A stretch of DNA of 64,000 bases from Acidobacteriaceae bacterium. Lineage in GTDB: Bacteria; Acidobacteriota; Terriglobia; Terriglobales; Acidobacteriaceae. Positions within the stretch are counted from its first letter, which is position 1, and each line of letters opens with the position of its first letter. The notes under the pieces were generated by a model. It saw nothing but the letters and a program-made list of their open reading frames with translations. It did no database searches and was not told the DNA's origin. A program made the position numbers and the translations under genes. Below are positions 33,216-41,692 of this stretch, piece after piece. Where the stretch lies: the NCBI GenBank assembly GCA_003139095.1, contig PLHW01000010.1:62001-126000 (forward strand). Reading direction: 5' to 3'.

Positions 33216-33247
33216 TGATCGCTCCTCTTACTCTAAGAATGGGGGGA

Positions 33248-33279
33248 AAGCAGGACGGTCTTGTGAAGCCTTCCTGCTT
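33248..33279 (-). terminator. candidate terminator after the OmpA-like gene
   Basis: An 8-bp perfect inverted repeat (AAGCAGGA / TCCTGCTT) with a 16-base loop lies just past the stop at 33294. On the minus strand it ends in TTTCCCCCC. The loop is long, so confidence is moderate. Confidence 0.5.
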
Positions 33280-33293
33280 GGTGCCGAGATGCG

Positions 33294-35036
33294 CTAATTC
33301 CCCATCCCCTCTTTCTCGGCTGCTGGTTCTACAGGGCGTGCTTTTCTCAGACCATTTCGATCAGCGAGCCTGGCGAAATCATCCGCATTGAACGGATATG
33401 CGCGTGCCGACTCTTGCCCGGTGGAACTCAAGGTGAAATCCACCCGGCGGTTATAAGCCAGGACTATGTTCCCGAGTTTCCGGATCACTTTTTGGCGGGC
33501 GTCACCACTCAAGCCGGCATCTTGGTTTAACAATTGTTTAACTTGATCGGCAGTCAGATTCTCTTGGTTTCCCAACGCCTTGGTCTCTATGCCCGCTTCG
33601 GGCACTCCCTGCTCTACCAGAAAGCGCTTGGCCAATTCCGCCCGCCGTTCCGACAATCGCTGGTTGTAGTCCTTTGGCCCTCGCTTGTCGGCAAAGCCAG
33701 TGAGCAGAAGACGTGCATCGGACTTGAAGGATAGATATTTCTTGAACTCTTCTGCGATGGTCTGTAGCGCTTGCCTCTCGCTGGGGAGCAAGGCGGCTTC
33801 AGACTTGAGAGATCCGGGCCGATCGGTTTGAAAGTAAACGCTGCGCATCGCGAGCGCTCCCGGTTCGATCGAGCCGACGATGTGCAAAGCGACGGTTTGA
33901 GTCTCGGCTCCGCCGCACTCATTGGTTGCTTTCAGAGTGTAGTTGACGGTCTCATCCACGGGCCCGAAGTCGCTCTTTTGAGGGGCCACGGTCAATGTGC
34001 GGCTCCCGCTCGCATCGACCGCGCCCAACGGATCGATCGCTACATTGGAAGCGTTCGTCGCGTTCCAATTCAAGGCGGCAGTGCTGTCCTCGACCACCTT
34101 GTCTCCCACGCGCTTATAGTGAGTCTCGGCGGATGAGAGGCTGAGATTTGCCTGGATGGCACTGTTCACGTTCACAGTGACGGTCGAAGTGGCCGTGCCA
34201 CCCGGCCCTATCGCGGTAAGATCGTAGGTGGTCGTATGCTTAGGCTGAACGGCCTGCTCTCCGGAGGCCGCGACCGCTCCAACCGGTTTGATTTCCACCT
34301 CCGGTGCGTCGGTGGAGTTCCACTTGAGTTGGGAAGAGTCTCCGCAATTGAGTTGCGCGGTTGTAGCTGCCAATTCTGCCGTAGGCTTCGCAACGGCCAC
34401 AGTAGCGCTGGCGACTCCTGCGGTGAAGCGTGGTGCCGTTCCGAGTTTTTCTCCGCGCGACCAGGGCACAGTCTTGCGGACACCTTTGGAGGCATCCACG
34501 ATCACCCGCTGGTTTACGGGAACGTCGACTGGGCCTGACCAGGCCTCCTTATCGCCGCTCTGTATGCTCACCTGATAGGTGCCAGGCGCGACGACCAACT
34601 CCTGCTTCCACCACAAGAAATCAGTATTGAATTCGTCGCCGTGCCCAACAAAGAAATCAGGGGTCTTCCCGTTTAACAAAACGGCGTCGCGGTCAACTCC
34701 CTCGATTGCGATCGCGCCGAACGGCCCGGCGACCTTTGCGGCAACTGCCTCCAAAGCGACTTCGAGGTTGGTCGTCTTTCCCGCTGTGATCGTGACAGTG
34801 CGGGTAACGGGCTGATAACCATAATTGACCAGTTCGACTTTATGTTCCCCAGCGCTCAGGCTCAGGGAGGGATGCTTGCTTGCTTCGCTGATGGCACGGT
34901 CGTCGACAAAGACGTAGGCCTGCTTCGGGGTGACACGAAGTTTGAGCTTGCCATTCTGCGCAAATCCCGAGATTCCGCTAGCCAAGAGAAACAGGCCAAT
35001 GAAGACAATACGTGATGCCGTACATTCAGATCTCAT
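33294..35036 (-). CDS. OmpA-family outer-membrane/peptidoglycan protein with PEGA and Ig-like modules
   Basis: A 580-residue envelope protein. In order: signal peptide to about residue 26; a PEGA-like module (about 28-80, AGEHKVELVNYGYQPVTRTV); a second strand-rich module (GTYQVSIQSGDKEAWSGPVD); two similar Ig-like repeats sharing KW/NWN-T-A and GAV-ASG (about 225-285 and 295-380); and a C-terminal OmpA domain (about 410-520) with LLLTGFADKRGPKDYN and NQRLSERRAELAKRF, which carries the peptidoglycan-binding Asp and Arg. AAGGAACT precedes ATG 35036. It probably tethers the envelope to the wall. Confidence 0.88.
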   Translation of the reverse strand: MRSECTASRIVFIGLFLLASGISGFAQNGKLKLRVTPKQAYVFVDDRAISEASKHPSLSLSAGEHKVELVNYGYQPVTRTVTITAGKTTNLEVALEAVAAKVAGPFGAIAIEGVDRDAVLLNGKTPDFFVGHGDEFNTDFLWWKQELVVAPGTYQVSIQSGDKEAWSGPVDVPVNQRVIVDASKGVRKTVPWSRGEKLGTAPRFTAGVASATVAVAKPTAELAATTAQLNCGDSSQLKWNSTDAPEVEIKPVGAVAASGEQAVQPKHTTTYDLTAIGPGGTATSTVTVNVNSAIQANLSLSSAETHYKRVGDKVVEDSTAALNWNATNASNVAIDPLGAVDASGSRTLTVAPQKSDFGPVDETVNYTLKATNECGGAETQTVALHIVGSIEPGALAMRSVYFQTDRPGSLKSEAALLPSERQALQTIAEEFKKYLSFKSDARLLLTGFADKRGPKDYNQRLSERRAELAKRFLVEQGVPEAGIETKALGNQENLTADQVKQLLNQDAGLSGDARQKVIRKLGNIVLAYNRRVDFTLSSTGQESARAYPFNADDFARLADRNGLRKARPVEPAAEKEGMGN

Positions 35037-35534
35037 GATCAGTTCCTTTTTAGAAAAATGTGTTCCGCTCACGGAGTTGGTGCAGGTACGTGCGTAGCGG
35101 CGTGGCTCCGCTCAACGCCGAAGATGCAAGCGCGATGCCAGATCCCCGAAGTGAATCAGGATTTGCTAAGCAGGTAGATTCTCAATCGATTTGCACGTGA
35201 AGGCTCTACACCCTGCCCACCGGAGGTCATGCCGCCCGCCGCGTAACAGTCCGTCAGTCGCCAAAAGCTTGCCAATGGTTTGACACGCAACGTGCCGGAA
35301 CTGCGCATTAACGTGTTCGGAGTTGGCATCGCGTTTGCAAGATCATGCACCGAGCGAGGCCGCAGCCGGTACAGGTGGCCCAGACGAACTCCGTAGCCAA
35401 CCAGCACGGAGCGCTTGAGAGCGACACATACCCGTTGTAAGTTAACCGTCGTACGTGGTCCTGGGCTGCGCCTCGCGTTTTGGCAACTCGGAGAACTTTC
35501 CGGGAGAAGCCTGCAGTGAGATAAGGAGGGTACT
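35037..35534. other. 498-bp intergenic region between OmpA-like and zinc-ribbon genes
   Basis: A divergent region that should hold promoters for both sides. There is a short GC hairpin near 35098 (AGCGG / CCGCT). A long minus-strand frame crosses it but has no ribosome site or family-like sequence. I see nothing else. Confidence 0.5.
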
Positions 35535-35744
35535 ATGAGGCGCATCGAGACAATGCCGGGAGAACCGAACGCGAGCGTGATTTCTTCGATCATCAATCTT
35601 GTCTGCCCACAGTGCGGCGGACACATGATGGACTTCGAATGCTGGGGCAGGTGCGGCAGGAACTGGCTCTCGGAATGGGAATGGGCAATCAACACTATGA
35701 GAAGACCCAGCGCCAGAGCAAAAAGTGCCGGTCCCAAGCGGTAG
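35535..35744 (+). CDS. small zinc-ribbon-like protein
   Basis: 69 residues with an almost ideal ribosome site (AAGGAGGG, four bases before ATG 35535). The core is a four-cysteine pattern: CPQCGGHMMDFECWGRC, giving CxxC-x8-CxxxC, followed by a conserved-looking NWLSEWEWAIN. Such a ribbon usually binds zinc. The C-terminus is basic (RRPSARAKSAGPKR). Function is unknown. It sits alone upstream of a small secreted-protein gene. Confidence 0.68.
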   Translation: MRRIETMPGEPNASVISSIINLVCPQCGGHMMDFECWGRCGRNWLSEWEWAINTMRRPSARAKSAGPKR

Positions 35745-35844
35745 TACTGTTTGTCGGCTCTGTACCTAGCGAACCCCTTCTCAAAAAGGGACATTCCGGC
35801 TTGAGTATGAACCTACGATCAAAACTTTCAGTTGAGAAACTGCA

Positions 35845-36177
35845 ATGCTGAGCAAACTCCTTCAGATAGTAACTTTGACTGCGTGTCTGACCCCAGCCTG
35901 GGGCAAAGCAACTTCGGAATTGTCCTTCGTCCGACAGCCCAATACCGTCTCAATCGTAGGACCTGGAACTGTTGTGTCCGTTCACCTTCTAGACTTACCC
36001 TTCATCAAGCCGTATTACGCGGTCAAATACAAGACGGACGGCGGAGAACTGATCGAAGTGTGTACTCCTGGGAAGGACGTTTTGCTGCTAGAAGGGATGC
36101 ACGGGATTCTGACCTACTCCACCCATCCTGAGAAGATCCTCAGCTTTCGCGTGGTCGAGCAAAAGTTAACGAAGTAG
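35845..36177 (+). CDS. small secreted protein of unknown function
   Basis: 110 residues with a signal peptide (LLQIVTLTACLTPAWG). The mature part is beta-rich: TVVSVHLLDLPFIKPYYAVK, DVLLLEGMHGILTYS. It resembles the product of 32862-33215 in length and in the last strand pair. A two-cysteine layout (one in the signal, one near residue 74) argues against a disulfide. No known domain. Confidence 0.65.
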   Translation: MLSKLLQIVTLTACLTPAWGKATSELSFVRQPNTVSIVGPGTVVSVHLLDLPFIKPYYAVKYKTDGGELIEVCTPGKDVLLLEGMHGILTYSTHPEKILSFRVVEQKLTK

Positions 36178-36311
36178 CGAACATGTTGTTCGGCTTGCAG
36201 ACGGGTGCTTAGGAAAGTCAGGCAGTGCGATCACGTTCGCTGCGAGTGCTGCTGGAAGTGTTTGTGCCGGACGATCCCGAGTTGTTCGTAGGTCTAAAGG
36301 AGAACCTTGAT

Positions 36312-37229
36312 ATGGACACACTCTCAGCGGTAGCAGAACTAGATCGCCGGTTTGGAATTCCGGGGCTCGCCAGTGTTGGCGTAGGCAATGGCGCGATGCC
36401 GCGAGTGCAGATTACTTCTTCTCTCTGCGAGGCCGAGATGTACCTGCACGGTGCACAGGTAACTTCCTGGAAGCCTGCGGGCAATAATAATGCCGAGGTG
36501 CTTTTTCTGAGCTCGAAATCGCGGTGGACGGATGGTCAGGCAATCCGAGGAGGGATTCCGATCTGTTTCCCGTGGTTTCGAGCCAAGGCCAATGATTCCC
36601 AGGCTCCGGCACACGGGTTCGCGCGCACGAAGGCGTGGCGGCTCGAATCCATTCTCGAGGAAGATGACGCGCTTGTCGTGAGCATGATGACGGAGAGCGA
36701 CGAGCACAGCCGACGCTGGTGGCCGGGAGAGTTCCAACTCGTTCACCGCGTTACTTTCGGTTCTCAACTCAAACTAGAGCTTGTTTGCACTAATACGGGG
36801 ACAACGACGCTGCGTTTCGAAGAAGCGCTCCACACCTACAACCGTGTGTCAGATATTCAGCATGTGAGTGTGCTGGGATTGGATGCCGTGCGCTTTCTGG
36901 ATAATACCGACTCGAACAAGGAGAAGGCACAACGAGGCGACGTGGTATTCACCTCGCAGACCGACAACGCCTACCTGAATACTTCGGACACAGTGGAACT
37001 TTTCGATCCCAACATGCGGCGTCGGATTCGACTGGCAAAGGCCAATTCGCTCACCACGGTCGTGTGGAATCCGTGGCGCGAGAAAGCCTCTGAGATGCGC
37101 GATCTCGGTAACGACGAATGGGCGCGGTTTCTGTGCGTCGAAGCAAGCAACATCCTGGACGACGCCGTCAACCTGGCGCCGGGGCAGGAGCACCGAATTA
37201 CTGCGATTCTCACAGTGGAGAGGCTTTAG
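36312..37229 (+). CDS. D-hexose-6-phosphate mutarotase (YeaD family)
   Basis: Speeds anomer exchange of glucose 6-phosphate. The 305 residues show IRGGIPICFPWFRAK, the histidine in PAHGFARTKAWRLE, FEEALHTYN, VVWNPWREKA and the catalytic glutamate in RFLCVEASN. ATG 36312 is chosen because AAAGGAG lies ahead of it; in-frame codons before that are not conserved. The product suits the glucose-6-phosphate traffic encoded elsewhere in the window. Confidence 0.92.
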   Translation: MDTLSAVAELDRRFGIPGLASVGVGNGAMPRVQITSSLCEAEMYLHGAQVTSWKPAGNNNAEVLFLSSKSRWTDGQAIRGGIPICFPWFRAKANDSQAPAHGFARTKAWRLESILEEDDALVVSMMTESDEHSRRWWPGEFQLVHRVTFGSQLKLELVCTNTGTTTLRFEEALHTYNRVSDIQHVSVLGLDAVRFLDNTDSNKEKAQRGDVVFTSQTDNAYLNTSDTVELFDPNMRRRIRLAKANSLTTVVWNPWREKASEMRDLGNDEWARFLCVEASNILDDAVNLAPGQEHRITAILTVERL

Positions 37230-37261
37230 GGTTAGACAAAAACCCGTTTCTTGGGTGGCGC

Positions 37262-37296
37262 AGCGCATTCAGCGCTCCGATTTGGCCTTTCTTTTC
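37262..37296 (+). terminator. candidate terminator after the mutarotase gene
   Basis: AGCGC-ATTCA-GCGCT, a 5-bp stem with a 5-base loop, followed by a T-rich run (TTTGGCCTTTCTTTTCTT). It lies between convergent genes. The stem is short. Confidence 0.4.
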
Positions 37297-37332
37297 TTCG
37301 AGGGCTTCAGCCCCGCGGCATCACACCTTGTT

Positions 37333-37836
37333 CTATTTAGCTTCTGCGGACGGTCCTGAAGCGGGCAAACTGACAACGACGGCTGTGTCCGACTCGCCAA
37401 CCCTGTGCGTGCGCTTAGCCCGAGCCGCCTCCTCAGCCACATCTTGCTCCAGCATGTCATGGAGTGCGCTGAGTACCTGATATTGCATCATGGCGACCTG
37501 GTATCTGTCCTCGATCAGATACTCCGCTTGTTCTCGAGAAATCTGATTCCCTTCCTGCGCCCGAGAGATATTCGCAACCTCGGCAGACATAGATACCGCG
37601 ATCAGAGCCATCGCCTGTTGGTATTCTTTGAGGACGTCGCTCGGGCCAAGCGGGAACTCCGGTTTGATGTCTATCAGATCAGCAAGCTGGGCGGCAGCCG
37701 GGCTTTTAGCGTTGGCAAGAATCTTCTCCAGCGCAGGTGGCTCCACATCTGTCCCCCTTCGCGCCGTTTGGGCGAGGGAGGTACCAACCATCACACCCAG
37801 TAACAACACGCCGCCGACAATCGATCGCCTTCTCAT
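37333..37836 (-). CDS. secreted helical protein of unknown function
   Basis: 167 residues. Signal peptide IVGGVLLLGVMVGTSLAQ. The mature part is helical and acidic: ALEKILANAKSPAAAQLADL, LKEYQQAMALIAVSMSAEVA, REQAEYLIEDRYQVAMMQYQ. It looks like a periplasmic helical bundle. No family is recognised. It is convergent with the mutarotase gene and 64 bp after a small cytoplasmic gene. Confidence 0.66.
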   Translation of the reverse strand: MRRRSIVGGVLLLGVMVGTSLAQTARRGTDVEPPALEKILANAKSPAAAQLADLIDIKPEFPLGPSDVLKEYQQAMALIAVSMSAEVANISRAQEGNQISREQAEYLIEDRYQVAMMQYQVLSALHDMLEQDVAEEAARAKRTHRVGESDTAVVVSLPASGPSAEAK

Positions 37837-37900
37837 TGCGTTCCTTTCCCACCCCGCCAGTCAATGTTGCGGCGTCCTAAATGGACTTGCGCCGCCGCTT

Positions 37901-38074
37901 TCAGACTCCTGACCACATTCCAGGAGGAGGCGACCTTTTTTCGAGAATAGCGCTGGCTAGATGTGCCACGTCTGGATCGCCGCACCGTAGTGCCCGAACC
38001 AGTTCCCGGCCCGCATCTTCGGAAGCGTATTGCGCCCACATCACTCCGCACAAGAAAACATAGTCGTGATTCAT
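37901..38074 (-). CDS. 57-residue protein resembling one HEAT-like repeat
   Basis: A short frame with a strong ribosome site (AGGAGAAGG before ATG 38074). It starts MNHDYVFLCGVMWAQYASED and continues with AGRELVRALRCGDPDVAHLA then SAILEK, the helix-turn-helix look of a single HEAT repeat. The open frame extends far upstream of this ATG, but that part is an antisense shadow. Unknown function; possibly a small adaptor. The helical pattern and ribosome site together make it credible. Confidence 0.6.
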   Translation of the reverse strand: MNHDYVFLCGVMWAQYASEDAGRELVRALRCGDPDVAHLASAILEKRSPPPGMWSGV

Positions 38075-38398
38075 TATCCTTCTCCTCACCTGCCACTTAC
38101 CGAACAAGCACTCGCCACGCCAATCTGACTCGGTGTCCGCATCTGACTGTTGCTCCTTTCGAAACAACCACTTGGACTTTTTCCAGCGGCGGCGCAGCGC
38201 GGCCTCTCCCATTCGGATACGAAATATCGCCAATTCTTTGACGAATGGCAGATGCATGTTCGCTGTACCCGCTGAGTATCCGCATGAATCTTGCCTATGG
38301 CGTCTGGCATGAAGCTTGCTGGTCAAGACGTGGATGAGTGGCAACGAGTTTGTCTTGAGACAAACCAAAGGCTGCCGGACCCCGACAAAGGAGAAGTC
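38075..38398. other. 324-bp divergent intergenic region
   Basis: It lies between the 57-residue leftward gene and the rightward glycine-zipper gene. A partial motif match (ATGGCAGATGCAT) occurs near 38245. No gene or clear promoter is visible. Confidence 0.45.
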
Positions 38399-39205
38399 AT
38401 GAGGAAGCTCTATCTGAAGTTTGGAATGGTCGTAGCGGTATTGCTTGCGGCATGGATTGCGCGGGCCGATTCCTTGGAGCTGAAGAACGGCAGCCTGATT
38501 AAAGGAAAGTTCACGGGCGGGACAGAGAGTGAGATTAGCTTCCGTGTGGACTCGTCTGTGCAGGAGTACAAGGTCGCCGACATCGTTGCGCTCAGGTTTG
38601 ATTCCGAAAAACCGCCGGACATGCCGACAAGGCCGACAGGTTCCTTCCGCGAAGGACCGGCAGCGGATGCCAGCGCGAAGACAGTGCGGTATATCACGAT
38701 CCCGGCAGGAACGCTTATTTCGGTGCGCACTATCGACCGCATCGATTCCACCAGGAACCACGTAGGAGATCGTTTTCAGGCTTCGCTGGAAGAACCGTTA
38801 ACGGTTGACGGCAACATCGTCGTCGCCAAAGGAGCCGACGTCTATGGCCGTCTGGCGGAGTCCAGGGAATCGGGGACGTTTACAGGCAGGTCGCAACTCC
38901 AGCTTGAGCTAACCGGGATTGTGATCAATGGGCAGACCATCCCGGTGGTCACGGGAGAATATGAATTAACCGGTAAGTCCCGCGGGGCGAGCACGGCTAA
39001 AAGAACGATAGGCGGAGCCGCGGTGGGTTCGATCATCGGCGCCCTCGCCGCCGGCGGCAAAGGAGCCGCGATCGGCGCCGGCGTCGGTGGCGGAGCTGGT
39101 GCAGGCTCGGAGATCATCACCAAGGGAGACCAGGTGAGAATACCGAGCGAGACCCTGCTTGATTTCACGCTGGAACAGGATCTGTCGATACCGCCCGCGT
39201 CCTAG
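38399..39205 (+). CDS. secreted glycine-zipper protein
   Basis: 268 residues. AAAGGAG precedes ATG 38399 (MRKLYLKF); earlier in-frame codons are not used. Signal peptide to about residue 22 (VLLAAWIARA). A short N-terminal module (LELKNGSLIKGKFTGGTESE) resembles those in many acidobacterial secreted proteins. A middle beta domain (TIPAGTLISVRTIDRIDS, GDRFQASLEEPLTVDG) follows. Near residue 205 a glycine zipper (GGAAVGSIIGALAAGGKGAA, then GAGVGGGAGAG) could cross or pack in a membrane. Envelope role inferred. Confidence 0.75.
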   Translation: MRKLYLKFGMVVAVLLAAWIARADSLELKNGSLIKGKFTGGTESEISFRVDSSVQEYKVADIVALRFDSEKPPDMPTRPTGSFREGPAADASAKTVRYITIPAGTLISVRTIDRIDSTRNHVGDRFQASLEEPLTVDGNIVVAKGADVYGRLAESRESGTFTGRSQLQLELTGIVINGQTIPVVTGEYELTGKSRGASTAKRTIGGAAVGSIIGALAAGGKGAAIGAGVGGGAGAGSEIITKGDQVRIPSETLLDFTLEQDLSIPPAS

Positions 39206-39374
39206 GTAACGAGGCCGTATATGGCGACTTCGACCGCAGGCGTAACGTCGGCACGCATCGGTAGTTGCACGAAACAGGAAAAGTCTTGCCAGAGATTAGA
39301 ACATCAGTTGTGAGATTCTGTTGAGCACGCGGCCGCATTACCTTAGACCCCATTCCCTCACCCTGGAGGCTTCG

Positions 39375-39932
39375 TTGGCCAATTTCCGCAGAATCTCACC
39401 TGCACTCAAGAGGCGTGCGAAGCAGATCGAACTGCTGCTCATGGACGTGGACGGCACGATGACGGACGGCGGCGTCACTCTCCTGTCACAAACCGACGGC
39501 ACCGCGCTTGAAATTAAGACATTCGACGCCCATGACGGCCAAGGCTTGACGCTCGCGCACACCGCGGGCCTGCGTACCGGCTGCATCACGGGTCGCGAAA
39601 GTGCCGCTCTCTTGCGCCGCGCCCAGGAAATGAACATGGAATTTATCTACATGAAGCAGCCATTGAAAATGCCGGCCTATGAGGAAATTCTGCGCAAGGC
39701 AGGCGTAGCGGATTCAGCCGTTGCCTATCTAGGCGACGATCTGCCAGACATTCCCTTGCTGCGCCGAGCCGGCCTCGCGATCGCCGTGGGCAATGCCGTT
39801 CCCGAAGTCAAACAGGCCGCCCATTACACCACGAAAGCCCTTCCCGGCCATGGGGCAGTGCGCGAGGCCATCGAGTTAGTTCTACGGTCGAAGGAGATCT
39901 GGGAGGCAATGATCGACAAGGCTCGTGCGTAA
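39375..39932 (+). CDS. KdsC-like HAD phosphatase (KDO 8-phosphate phosphatase type)
   Basis: 185 residues of the HAD subfamily IIIC. Motif I is LLLMDVDGTMTDGG with the nucleophile and acid aspartates. Motif II is CITGRES. Motif III/IV is LGDDLPDIPLLRRAG. GAVREAIELVL ends it. In lipopolysaccharide synthesis this removes phosphate from KDO 8-phosphate. No other KDO gene is nearby, so another sugar phosphate is possible. TTG 39375 is preferred because GGAGG is five bases upstream; an in-frame TTG 18 codons earlier is the alternative. Confidence 0.85.
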   Translation: MANFRRISPALKRRAKQIELLLMDVDGTMTDGGVTLLSQTDGTALEIKTFDAHDGQGLTLAHTAGLRTGCITGRESAALLRRAQEMNMEFIYMKQPLKMPAYEEILRKAGVADSAVAYLGDDLPDIPLLRRAGLAIAVGNAVPEVKQAAHYTTKALPGHGAVREAIELVLRSKEIWEAMIDKARA

Positions 39933-39950
39933 ACACCGCCTCTGGGTACT

Positions 39951-41552
39951 TTATGCGGTCAAGAAGGACGGTGCCGGCGTTTCTTCGATGCAGACTCGCG
40001 CCCGTCGGCTCGGCGCCTGCCGTCGACAGAAAACGTCACGATACAATTCGTGGGCAAACTCGTAACACTGCGAAATGGTCCCGTCCGGAAACCGACGCCA
40101 TCCCATCCGCCGCACGATATGCTGCCGGCGCGCCAGGTCTTCGCAAGTGCTTTCAAGCTTCTCCTGGTCCTGGGTCGTGCCGAGGTCGTTTGGGTTCGCC
40201 GTAAAAGACATGCCCGTAACGCTCGCCAGCTCCAGCACGCGCTGCTCGTCAGCGCTCAGTTTCTCAATCTGCAGTTCGATCATCCCCCGCAAACTCTCCG
40301 GCGTTTCCAAATGGATGCTCTCGATCGGCACCTTGATATGCCAGGTCCCGTTCTCGACGGCGATCACACCCCGGCCTTGCAGGTCGTCCAATATGCACAC
40401 CATGAACAAAGGATTGCCTTCGCTGTGGCGGTGGATCAGCGAAGCTAAACCCTGCGGCGCGGCTGCTTCCGGCGTCTCGATGGCCAGATACTCAGCCACT
40501 TCGCTTTCTGTCAGCGGCTCCAGAGCAATCTCCCGACATAGCTGATGCACCAGCAGATCCTGCTTCACCGCTTTCAACGGATGTTGCACGAGCGCGACGT
40601 CCACCGGTCGATAAGTGCCGATCAGCATCAACTTGCCGGCTGAGCGGCGGCGAGCCAGAGCGGAGATAAAATCCACTGTGGATGGATCCGCCCAGTGCAA
40701 GTCCTCGAACACCAGGAGCAACGGTTTTTCGGAACTGATCGTCTCCGTTGCTTCAATGATTTCGCGCAGCATGCATTCGGGCGTAGAGCGGGCAATCTGC
40801 CCCTGCCTCTCGCGTTGTTCACCTCTTACATGAGCGGGAAACTGCATCAGCACCGTGGGGGCTTGAACAGCGAGAGTTCGTGCCACGGCGTCTCCTCCGG
40901 AACCGTTACACAACTCCGAGAGCGCCTCCAGCACCGGATAGTACGCTTCCTTGCTTCCATAGCCCTCCACGCATTGTCCACGCGCAACGCGAACGCCCGG
41001 AAAATCTGTAGCGACCCCTCGTACAAACTCGTCGACGAGACTTGTTTTCCCAATGCCTGTCTCACCCGTGACAAAAACAACCTGGCGTTGCTGCGCCAAG
41101 CTCCTCTGCAGGCAATGGCGTAGTTCCTCCAATTGCGCGTCCCGGCCAACCAGTTTCCGGGAGGGCGGCGCATTCCCCAGGTCCACTTGGACGGTCACAT
41201 CCGCGATGGGAGCGATGAACTGATACCCCCGTCTCGGTAGCGTCTCAATAAACCGAGGATTCTTCGCATCGTCGCCAAGCGCATGGCGGACATCAAGAAT
41301 TTGGCTCTTGAGCACCTCGGGCTGGACATACGTATCCGGCCACACGGCTTCGAGCAGTTCGCTCTGCGTCACCAGCCGTCCGGGGTGGTCCACCAGATAC
41401 TGCAGGACGCCGAATGCCTTGGGCGTCAGCCGAATCCGCTCCTCGTCTCCATCATCGGAGCGGCGCCAGAGACATTCGTTGACCGTGTCAAGTCGGAACG
41501 GAGGGAACTCTTTCGTGCTTGCGCTGACTATGCTGGGGCGGGCTGCACTCAT
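39951..41552 (-). CDS. winged-helix/AAA ATPase transcription regulator, C-terminally truncated
   Basis: 533 residues. Residues 20-115 are an OmpR/CadC-type winged helix (RLTPKAFGVLQYLVDHPGRL, RHALGDDAKNPRFIETLPRR). Residues 135-400 are an AAA/ORC-like ATPase with Walker A VTGETGIGKTSLVDEF and Walker B LLLVFEDLHWADPS. Family members normally continue for several hundred residues of TPR repeats after YRDVFCRRQAPSRRAR; here translation changes to unrelated VCIEETPAPSFLTA and stops. The KdsC-like gene ends only 18 bp away, so the tail is deleted, not merely frameshifted. ATG 41552 has GAGG upstream. Confidence 0.85.
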   Translation of the reverse strand: MSAARPSIVSASTKEFPPFRLDTVNECLWRRSDDGDEERIRLTPKAFGVLQYLVDHPGRLVTQSELLEAVWPDTYVQPEVLKSQILDVRHALGDDAKNPRFIETLPRRGYQFIAPIADVTVQVDLGNAPPSRKLVGRDAQLEELRHCLQRSLAQQRQVVFVTGETGIGKTSLVDEFVRGVATDFPGVRVARGQCVEGYGSKEAYYPVLEALSELCNGSGGDAVARTLAVQAPTVLMQFPAHVRGEQRERQGQIARSTPECMLREIIEATETISSEKPLLLVFEDLHWADPSTVDFISALARRRSAGKLMLIGTYRPVDVALVQHPLKAVKQDLLVHQLCREIALEPLTESEVAEYLAIETPEAAAPQGLASLIHRHSEGNPLFMVCILDDLQGRGVIAVENGTWHIKVPIESIHLETPESLRGMIELQIEKLSADEQRVLELASVTGMSFTANPNDLGTTQDQEKLESTCEDLARRQHIVRRMGWRRFPDGTISQCYEFAHELYRDVFCRRQAPSRRARVCIEETPAPSFLTA

Positions 41553-41692
41553 GGTTTTTACCTCGCTCGTGGGATGCATTATGGAAATATTCCCCGCCCG
41601 CGGACAACCCTAGATGGGGTATGCGACAGCCTGCCCTGTGGAGATGGATGGTGACACCACTTTAGAGGGGGTTGGAGACAACCCCGGCGCGG

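Noticed and set aside
35156-35794. 212-codon leftward frame in the 35-kb intergenic region
   Set aside because: No ribosome site; low-complexity Arg/Ser/Pro product; it overlaps the credible zinc-ribbon gene on the other strand.
38075-38761. Upstream extension of the 57-residue gene to 286 codons
   Set aside because: The extension lies antisense to the glycine-zipper gene, and the ribosome site is at 38074.
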